From Cercis canadensis (lineage: Eukaryota > Streptophyta > Magnoliopsida > Fabales > Fabaceae): 64,000 nucleotides of DNA. Location: the NCBI GenBank assembly GCA_003255065.1, contig QAOA01005801.1:1398367-1462366 (forward strand). The letters are read 5' to 3'. The notes below the pieces were generated by a model, which was not told where the DNA came from, did not search any database, and saw only the letters and a list, made by a program, of their open reading frames with translations. A program made the translations under genes and the position numbers. This document shows positions 56,910 through 64,000 of this stretch, one piece after another. The stretch's first letter is position 1; the number at the start of each line of letters is the position of its first letter.

Positions 56910-58355
56910 TATTACGTAAAAAGTGTACGCAAGTGCATGTATTGTATCAAGTAATAAAGATGTGAGTTAAAGTATTGTCCTGTAGAGACTGTGGCTACTA
57001 AGTACCAAAATTAGGCGTATTCCAATTTTATCTAGACGATGGATAAATTGAATTATGGAGATAATTAAATGCATAACAGTAAATGAAGAATAATCACTGT
57101 AAAATGAGTATAAATATAGAGAGAGAGAGAGTATCTAGGGTTTCGATTTCACCATAGCTAGTCTGGATCTTTACTCCTAATTCATTAACTAAAGACAATC
57201 TTCTTAAATGCTAGCCAAGAACCCTAATTTATCCATTAGCCTTTCCCAAGGTCTAACAAATAAATTCCTAAACTATGAACCCATTATATTCCTATGTAAA
57301 TTATGAATAATTTAGAAATTCAATTAATTCTATGGTTCTCTTTAATTGCTACATAAATCATAAAGGTATATATTTATCCCTTATGGAATCTATGTTCTTA
57401 ATCCCTATGGTCTTCAATTACAACTAACCTCCCAATATCATTGCAATTACTAATTCATCTAATATGATGGCCAGTCAAACAGAAGTAATAAGTATGGAGA
57501 TGAAGAAGATAATTAATTAGAAGGTATTTTGATTAAATCAGTAGAAATTACAATCTGTCCTAAGCTAGGCTACATCTCCACCCTAGATGGTGGAATTAGT
57601 TCATAATGAACACATAAAACATCTTCACACACAGATTAAACATCAGTTATAAGAAAGATGAAATAATAAACTCTTGGAGATGATGATTCGATGACAGAAA
57701 CACAGATCTTCAAGTTTGATCTCTCTTCTCTTCTTGCCTCTTGTGTAAAAATGTGTGGAACCCTAATTTATATGTCCTAGGAAGTTTAGGAGAAAAAGAA
57801 ATTAAAATAAACTAGAAATCCTACTGAGAATTGGACTCTTAGAAGTCAAATCTTGAGTTGACCTCGGGGGGTTACAGCTTTAGGTTTGGGTGTTGCAGCC
57901 TCCTAGTCCCTACCTGGTGGGTGCTACGACATTGGGTATAGGGCGTTGCGGCGCCCAAGTCCCTCTCCTTCAGTGTTGATTTCTTCTTTTGGGGCCCTGC
58001 AGTTCTGGGTGAAGGGGGCTATGGCGCCCTCCTCTCTAGCTCTTCAGTACCTCTTCACCTTCCAAGGCGCTGCAGCGTTGGGTATAGGGCACTGCAGCGC
58101 CCAAGCCCTTGTTTGATCCTTACTTTTCTTTGCAAATAGGGGGCTGCGACGCCCAAGTCCCTGCCTCTAATTCCAAAGTGCACGAATTTAGCTTCATTCT
58201 TGCATGAAATTGCACCAAAGCGGCTTCCAAGGTCTTCCAAAACACAAACCTACAAAAGGAAACATAAATTATGAAAACCTACCTTAAGATACTCTAGAAT
58301 GAACAAAAGTCAAGCAAAATTAATATAGTATAAGCGGTATAAAACTAGCTTATCA
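56910..58355 (-). repeat. 5' LTR of Athila-2a (1446 bp)
   Basis: Plus-strand TATTACGTAAAAAG (TG mutated to TA) to GCTTATCA. Contains GC-rich GGGCGTTGCGGCGCCCAAG repeats at 57860-58160. The homologue at the other end survives only as 23781-24139. Confidence 0.9.
57860..58160. repeat. GC-rich repeat block in the Athila-2a LTR
   Basis: Five or six copies of GGGC-N-CTGC-N-GCGCCCAAG-like words, partly self-complementary (GGGCG with CGCCC). Shared with the pol-ORF3 spacer at 37720-37990 and, inverted, with 62050-62260. Confidence 0.8.
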
Positions 58356-58360
58356 AGGAG
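58356..58360. repeat. Target site duplication of Athila-2a, right
   Basis: AGGAG, identical to 23776-23780. Confidence 0.9.
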
Positions 58361-58750
58361 ATACCCATCATTCTTGGCCAGCCTTTCTTAGCCACTAGGA
58401 ATGCCTTAATTGATGTTCAAAAAGGGTAGCTCATCTTTCGGGTTCAAGATGATCAAGTCTCTTTTGATGTCTTCAAGGCTTTGAAGCAACATAATGAGGT
58501 GGACAACTGTATGAGGCTTGATGTCATAGACAATTGCACCGAGGAAATCTTTAGAGCTAGTCACCCTCAGGAGCCACTTGAAGCATGTTTACTAGGGATT
58601 TCTAATGAAGATAATCTATAAATCAGAAGTTGTGTAAGTCTTCTTGAAGCTACTCCACCTTAGTTTATTAGAAGATTTTTTGAGGAGCTTGGAAAAGGGG
58701 GTCATTGACCTCTTCCATCTATAGAGAATCCCCTTCTTCTAGAGCTTAAG
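58361..58750 (+). pseudogene. Athila-2b protease end and linker to RT
   Basis: Reads IPIILGQPFLATRNALIDVQ, then the linker FDVFKALKQHNEVDNCMRLD, VIDNCTEEIFRASHPQEPLE and CLLGISNEDN. Stops near 58428 and 58619 break it. Confidence 0.75.
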
Positions 58751-58753
58751 CCA

Positions 58754-59830
58754 TTGGGTGACTCATCCACTCTTCCAGTCATAATTCAATCTTCTCTAGA
58801 GGAAGAGGAAGTAGATAAGTTACTAGGGGTGTTGAGGGAGCAAAAGGTAGCCATTGGGTGGACCATATCTGATATTAAGGGGATCAACTCCTCTTTGTGC
58901 ATGCATAAGATATTGATGGAGGATAATTTCAAACCCTCTATTAAGCATCAACACCGGTTAAACCCAAATATAAAATAAGTTGTGAGAGCAGAAGTGCTAA
59001 AGCTTCTGGATGCTAGAATGATTTAACCCATCTCTAACAATGCATGGCTGAGTCTAATGCAAGTAGTCCGAAAGAAGGGCAGTATGACTGTTGTAAAAAA
59101 GTGAAAATAATAAGCCCATCCCTACAAGAATAGTTACTGGGTATAGAGTTTGTATTGACTACAGAAAGTTAAACAAGGCCACAAGAAATTATCATTTCCT
59201 TTTGCCTTTTATTAATTAGATGCTTGAAAGATTGGCTGGGCATGCCTACTATTGTTTTCTTGATGTCTATTCCGGGTACAACCAAATCTCCATTGCTCCT
59301 GAAGACTAAGAGAATACCACATTCACATGTCCCTATGAGACCTTTGCATTTAGGCGCATGTCTTTTGGTTTGTGCAATGCTCCAACTACATTCCAAAGGT
59401 GCATGATGGCCTTTTTCTCCGATATGGTGGAGAGATTCATCAAGGCTTGTATGGATGATTTCTCCGTGTTTAGATCTTCATTCCATACATGTCTAAGCAA
59501 TCTTACTTGTCTGCTTAAAAGATGTGAAGAAACAAACTTGGTCTTGAATTGGGATAAGTGTCATTTCATGGTGCAAGAAGGAATAATGATTAGGCACAAA
59601 GTTTTAGCTCAAGGAATTGAAGTAGACAAGGCCAAGATTGCTACCATTGAAAAATTGCCACCACCTACTTCAGTTCGAGGTGTGAGAAGCTTCTTGGGGC
59701 ATGTCAGGTTCTATAGAAGGTTTATCAAGGATTTCTCCAAGATTACCAAGCCTCTTTGCAACCTCCTCTTGAAAGATGTGTCTTTTGAGTTCAATGAGGA
59801 GTGTCTCTAAGCCTTTCGAAAGCTTAAAGA
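58754..59830 (+). pseudogene. Athila-2b reverse transcriptase
   Basis: 58754-58978 encodes DKLLGVLREQKVAIGWTISD and INSSLCMHKILMEDNFKP. The palm follows in broken frames: GYRVCIDYRKLNKATRNYHF, FLDVYSGYNQISI. 59358-59810 holds MSFGLCNAPTTFQRCMMAFF, active site KACMDDFSVF (Cys in place of Phe before MDD; both Asp kept), [19 protein letters not shown] and [15 protein letters not shown]. Stops at about 58976, 59025, 59102, 59217 and 59809. Confidence 0.85.
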
Positions 59831-59834
59831 TGTT

Positions 59835-60302
59835 TTGACTTCTGCACCTATCATCATTGTACCGGATTGGTCTTTACCATTTGAGCTTATGTGTGATGCT
59901 AGTGACTACACTATTGGGGCAGTTTTAGGTCAAAGAATGGGTAAGTTACTGCATGTCATTTATTGTGCAAGTCGTACATTTGATCTTGCTCAATTGAACT
60001 ATGCCACCACTGAGAAAGAATTACTAGCGGTTGTCTTTGCATTTGACAAATTCAGAGCTTACTTGATTGGGGCAAAGGTAATTGTTTTCACTGATAATTC
60101 AACTATCAAATACTTGCTTGTGAAGAAGGATGTCAAACCTAGATTGATTAGATGGGTTATTCTCTTACAAGAATTTGACCTGGAAATTAGAGACAAGAAA
60201 GACACAAAAAACTTAGTGGCATATCATCTATCAAGGCTTGAAGCTCAAGGAGTTATTGGGGATACTGAGATCCCCATTGATGATTTCTTTCCTGATGAGT
60301 AG
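59835..60302 (+). pseudogene. Athila-2b RNase H
   Basis: A 155-residue open frame: [80 protein letters not shown]. The three acidic residues are present. It ends before integrase at a TAG (60301). Confidence 0.85.
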
Positions 60303-61820
60303 TTGTTCTCTATCTCTACTACTCTGTAGCCTTAGTTCAGTGACATTACAAATTATTTTGCTACAAATCTTCTACCACCTGAGCAAAGTCACCAACAAAG
60401 GAAGAAATTCCTTTCGGTTGTCAAGCACTACTAATGGGATAATCCACTTCTCTTCAAACATTGCTTAGATTCTATCATTTGAAGATGTGTCCCTGAGGAG
60501 GAGATGGAAAGAATTCTCCATCATTGCCACTCATCTCCATATGGCAGCCATTTTGGTGCAAATAGAACAGCAACCAAGGTTCTCCAATCCGGTTTCTATT
60601 AGCTTACTATTTTCAAGGATGCTCAAGCTTATGTCTTAGCTTATGATCGATGCCAAAGAACAGGTAACATCTCTCACCATCATGAAATGCCTCTAAACAA
60701 CATTCTAGAGGTGTAGTTATTTGATGTTTGGGGCATAGACTTTATGGGCCCTTTTCCCATCTTCCTACAACAACCAATATATCTTGGTGGCGGTGGATTA
60801 TGTCTCTAAGTGGGATGAAGCTGCAGCCTTACCCACTAATGATTCCAAAGTGGTGCTAAATTTCCTCAAGAAGAACATCTTCACTCGTTTTGGAACCCCT
60901 AGGGCTAACATTCTAGAGGTGTAGTTATTTGATGTTTGGGGCATAGACTTTATGGGCCCTTTTCCCATCTTCCTACAACAACCAATATATCTTGGTGGTG
61001 GTGGATTATGTCTCTAAGTGGGTTGAAGCTGCAGCCTTACCCACTAATTATTCCAAAGTGGTGCTAAATTTCCTCAAGAAGAACATCTTCACTTGTTTTG
61101 GAACCCCTAGGGCTATCATTAGTGATTAAGGTGCTCATTTCTATAACAAGTACCTTGATGCTTTGTTAGCTAGATATGGGGTCAAGCATAAAATTGCCAC
61201 TACCTATCATCCACATACAAGTGGGCAAGTTGAGATCTCTAACAGACAATTGAAATGAATTCTTGAGAAAATAGTAAATTCTAATCAGAAGGATTGGGCC
61301 AAGAAGCTAGATGACACTTTGTGGGGATATAGAACGGCTTTCAAAACACCCATTAGTACCTCTTTGTATCGGTTGGTGTTTGGGAAAGCTTCTCACTTGC
61401 AAGTTGAGCTAGAACATCAAACTTATTGGGCCACTAAGAAACTTAACTTCGATCTCCAAGTTACAGGTAAAAAAAGGCTTCTTCAATTCAATGATATGGA
61501 AGAATTTCGCCAAGATTCCTATAAGAATGCCAAGCTCTATAAAGAACGAACAAAGAAATGGCATGACAAACACAATCTAAGGCGTGAATTCATTCCAGGG
61601 CAAAAGGTCCTCTTATTTAATTCTTGTCTGAAGCTTTTTCCTAAAGTTAAAGTCTAGGTGGTCGGGTCCATTAATAGTTGAACAAATATTTCCCCATGGA
61701 ACAATAGAGGTAAAGAGTGTTGACAAAAAATTCAAAGTCAATGGCCAACAATTGAAGCTATATGTTGAGGGTGGAGACAATTTCCTGAAATCATCCATTG
61801 CCCTTATTGATCCTAGTTGA
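60303..61820 (+). pseudogene. Athila-2b integrase with internal tandem duplication
   Basis: Zinc finger: HHCHSSPYGSHFGANRTATK, but the first Cys of the CxxC is Tyr (AYDRC). The core carries GIDFMGPFP twice because 60699-60906 is duplicated; the second Asp region reads AIISD followed by a stop, then [16 protein letters not shown] with the catalytic Glu. 61319-61657 gives [20 protein letters not shown] and [13 protein letters not shown]. Ends LIDPS-stop at 61818-61820, as in Athila-2a. Non-functional. Confidence 0.85.
60699..61114 (+). repeat. 208-bp tandem duplication in integrase
   Basis: 60699-60906 and 60907-61114 are head-to-tail copies beginning AACATTCTAGAGGTG and ending CCCCTAGGGCT. 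I count four substitutions between them. 208 is not divisible by 3, so the frame shifts. Confidence 0.95.
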
Positions 61821-63079
61821 TCCTTCTCTAAGAAAGTCGGGCTGAGGACTATAAACTAAGCATTTTATAGGAGGAAACCCATTTTCTGAACCCTTCCTTT
61901 CGTTTTGTTAAATTCTTAGATTTTTCTAATGTCTTTAGTTATGTTGTTTGGACTAATTTTTCTCTATGTTTGTTAAATTTTAGGTGTACACTCCAGTTTT
62001 AGGGTCTAAGGTGTTCAAAAAAGGATGAAAAATTAGAAATTGGCAAAAGTGGCCAGTAAGTTAGGCGCCGCAGTACCCTTGCCATTACAATCTAGCCAAC
62101 AAGCCCGCAAGTTGGGTGCTGCAACGCCCTTGTTGGGTGCCACAGGGCTAGAAAACAATTAGCATATAGGGAACTCAATGCCATCATCTACCTCGAGACC
62201 GCAACGCACCTTGCTTCTCTAGAACAACCCCCAAAAAGGGAGTAGGGTGCTGCAACACCTAGAACCTTTTAATAAAAAAAAAAATTAATACCTAAAAATG
62301 GTGCATTTTGACAATCATTTAAATCAGTCTCCTTCCTTTTTCTTTCCCACTCACGCACACCCTACATTTGTCTCCTTTAACTACATTTTTTTCCCTCCAA
62401 GCACGCACCTACCATTGAAAAACCCAAAATTTTCACCCATCACACCTCACAAATCCATCTCCCACCCACCTCCATTAGCAATTTTGCACCTTTTTACCCT
62501 CCACTCACACTAGTTTGGCTTCACTTTCGCACACACCATCACTTACGTGTACCGAGTCAACTAGGTTTAGAAGTGGTCCTTTGAATTTTGAAATTATCTA
62601 GGTATTCCTCACCCCCCCCCTCCCCTTTCCCTCTCATTCTTGAGTGTTTTTGGATAAAGTTTGGCCAATTGGAGGTTTTGCATGTTCAGTTATGCCTTTG
62701 AAAATTGTGTTTAAAATTTTGCCCTCCATGTGTTTGCTAAAATGCCTAAGTGACAATAGGTGTATTTTTTGTGTGAAAATGTGTGCTTGGGTGCCTAGAA
62801 TGACCTTCAGAGCCAAAATACATTATTTTGTTGGTCTAAAGGGAGGAGTTACATGCTTCACTAGGTTTAGAATATTTGTGTTTTGTAATGTATATACTAG
62901 GTAAATACATATGTGAAGTTTGGTGTCTAGGTTGTTTGAAATTTTCAAATGGGTTGCTTACTTAATGCTTAGTTTGTCAACTCCATGCATATGCCCTGCT
63001 AGTATTGAATAAACACCAAAGTTTCATTACTTGCCTTGCACTGAAACTATGCTTTCACTTTATGAGTTAGAACCTACTA
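61821..63079 (+). other. pol-ORF3 spacer of Athila-2b
   Basis: Starts with the post-pol motif in plus orientation (61858-61880), then GGATGAAA with the GC-rich block at 62050-62260, a pyrimidine-rich stretch (62320-62520) and sequence matching the Athila-2a spacer in reverse. Confidence 0.7.
62050..62260. repeat. GC-rich repeat block in the Athila-2b spacer
   Basis: GGCGCCGCAG, GGGTGCTGCAACGCCC and GGGTGCCACAGGGC words, the reverse-orientation equivalent of 37720-37990. Confidence 0.75.
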
Positions 63080-63276
63080 CCTCTTACTCAAAAAAAAAAA
63101 ATTCACAGTCCAAACCAATAGGACAGCTCGAGACCTACATCTATTGTGGCTCAAAAATTATTTATTAATTATTTAGTAGATTTATTTATTATATATTTAA
63201 ATATGTAAAAATTATAATACATAATCACACATTACATAGATTTTAACTTAAGACTTTTTACTAATTTCTTAAAATT

Positions 63277-63298
63277 ATATATATATATATATATATAT
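63277..63298. repeat. (AT)n microsatellite
   Basis: About 11 AT units. Confidence 0.95.
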
Positions 63299-63492
63299 CT
63301 TGGTTTATTATGCACAATTTAATTATTTTTTTATTGTTTTTGCTGATACTATGTGACTTAGTCTCTTTTTGTTTTTCTTGGTATTATTATTTGGTTATTT
63401 ATTTATATGGTCTAATTATCTAATTTTACTATGTTAGAAATTGTGAACTTGATTATATTGAGAGTATATGAACTTGTAAGAGATGTTGGCTA

Positions 63493-63559
63493 TTAGAACA
63501 ATCTAATCTTTTTATGTGGCTCCATNTTAGAACAATCTAATTTTTTTATGTGGCTCCAT
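63493..63559. other. 33-base duplication around an N (63526)
   Basis: The 33 bases before the N (starting TTAGAACAATC) recur after it with one difference. Probably an assembly join rather than biology. Confidence 0.7.
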
Positions 63560-63786
63560 TTTAAATTAGGTGTATATATATTAGGTTTTAATATCTTTTG
63601 ATTTTTAGTTATTTGAATCTTTAAGTTTGATACTTTCACTTAGGATTTAAGTTTGATGATTTGTGTTTCATCCTTCATGTTTTCTTCTTTATGAATCTTT
63701 AAGTTCGGAAAAAGGTTTGATTCAACCGGTTCAACTGGCGGTCCAACCAATCATTTTTTGCCACACCAATTCGCTCACTGATCCAA

Positions 63787-64000
63787 TTTTTAAAACATTG
63801 GGTTAAAGAGTTCTACACAATGCCAAGTTCTAGAAGGACTTTAAGGTCTTTGTATGAGGCAAATGGGTCCTTTTTGATAGTGGATCCATCAACGCCTTCT
63901 TTAGCATGCCTAACATAGCCAATAATGAATAAATGAGATATCTGAATAATGGCCATCTCAATGACGTCACCACCAATTGGGCTATGCTCTTGTATGCCAT
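63787..64000 (+). pseudogene. Athila-2b ORF3 fragment, continues beyond window
   Basis: Starts abruptly at the VKEFY block and, over two frames, matches the ORF3 of Athila-2a near 26440 (GKWV, DSGSINAF, GHLNDVTTN). Stops and a frameshift are present. The N-terminal ~80 residues are missing. Confidence 0.7.

Larger units (their letters stand above)
23781..58355 (-). mobile_element. Athila-2a: nested Athila-type element hosting two further insertions
   Basis: Both ends carry the same LTR (TGTTACGTAAAAAG on the left, mutated TATTACG on the right) and the host site AGGAG is duplicated. On the minus strand the order is 5' LTR (58355-56910), PBS, gag, protease, RT, RNase H, integrase, spacer, ORF3, 3' untranslated region and a truncated 3' LTR (24139-23781). 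Gypsy-3 interrupts just before ORF3 and Athila-1b interrupts the spacer. Without them the element is about 11.5 kb. Confidence 0.92.
63080..63786. other. AT-rich insertion of unknown type in Athila-2b
   Basis: Relative to Athila-2a, the end of the spacer and the first ~250 bases of ORF3 are replaced by this stretch. It holds an AT dinucleotide run (63277-63298), an N (63526) between two 33-base copies and a CCGGTTCAACTGGCGGTCC segment near 63737. I cannot define its ends or class. Confidence 0.45.
58356..64000 (+). mobile_element. Athila-2b, right part: protease end to ORF3, beyond window
   Basis: Continues the element begun at 22405. Plus-strand order: protease flap, linker, RT, RNase H, integrase with a 208-bp tandem duplication, post-pol motif, GC-rich spacer, an unresolved AT-rich insertion (about 63080-63786) and ORF3 running off the window. 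It is a relative of Athila-2a, alignable along the whole pol. Confidence 0.9.

Noticed and set aside
57116..57131. GA microsatellite as a regulatory site
   Set aside because: Short GA slippage run in the LTR, shorter in the other LTR copy.
62298..62513. His/Pro-rich open frame
   Set aside because: Lies in the pyrimidine-rich part of the Athila-2b spacer and is not conserved in Athila-2a.

Overview
The window comes from a large plant genome, most likely a eudicot. Nearly every recognisable feature is a plant transposable element: Athila-type Ty3/gypsy elements whose primer binding sites match the 3' end of plant tRNA-Asp, a Mutator-like element (MULE) carrying a plant-mobile-domain gene, a Mutator-type MITE and a solo LTR. 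The species cannot be named from the sequence. I see no intact host gene. The only possible host-derived coding piece is a decayed B3-like fragment near 21 kb. Single Ns, two of them flanked by duplicated sequence, point to a draft assembly.

Left part (1-10.98 kb). A partial Athila-type element on the minus strand (Athila-1a, 147-5067) runs off the left edge. It has been invaded by another LTR element (1-146) and by a 549-bp foldback MITE (729-1277) with a 9-bp target duplication. It appears to sit in an older plus-strand element that keeps only gag (5068-5820). That older element ends in a long spacer with three tandem-repeat arrays, including about 17 copies of a 41-bp unit, and a polypurine tract followed by an LTR start at 8988.

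Middle left (10.98-22.4 kb). An 8.63-kb MULE (10992-19621) has perfect 9-bp target duplications. It holds a minus-strand transposase, broken by a solo LTR, and a plus-strand plant-mobile-domain gene. About 2.8 kb of low-information DNA follows.

Right part (22.4-64 kb). This is a three-level nest of retrotransposons. A plus-strand element (Athila-2b) was split inside its protease by a minus-strand relative (Athila-2a, 23781-58355, TSD AGGAG). Athila-2a in turn took up two minus-strand elements: Gypsy-3 (26728-36548, TSD GTAGA) and Athila-1b (38018-51213, TSD TCATC). LTR differences counted by eye agree with this order: Athila-2a is the most diverged, then Gypsy-3, then Athila-1b.

How the genes work together. 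Each Athila copy had gag, protease, RT/RNase H, integrase and, except Gypsy-3, an additional ORF after pol. That ORF lies just downstream of a splice-acceptor-like site, after a spacer that shares a GC-rich palindromic repeat with the LTR of the same family. All copies carry inactivating changes, mostly C-to-T or G-to-A. The least expected signals are hairpins with an AGGA loop beside the polypurine tracts, a stop codon at the same gag position in four copies, and three stops shared by the two Athila-1 copies.
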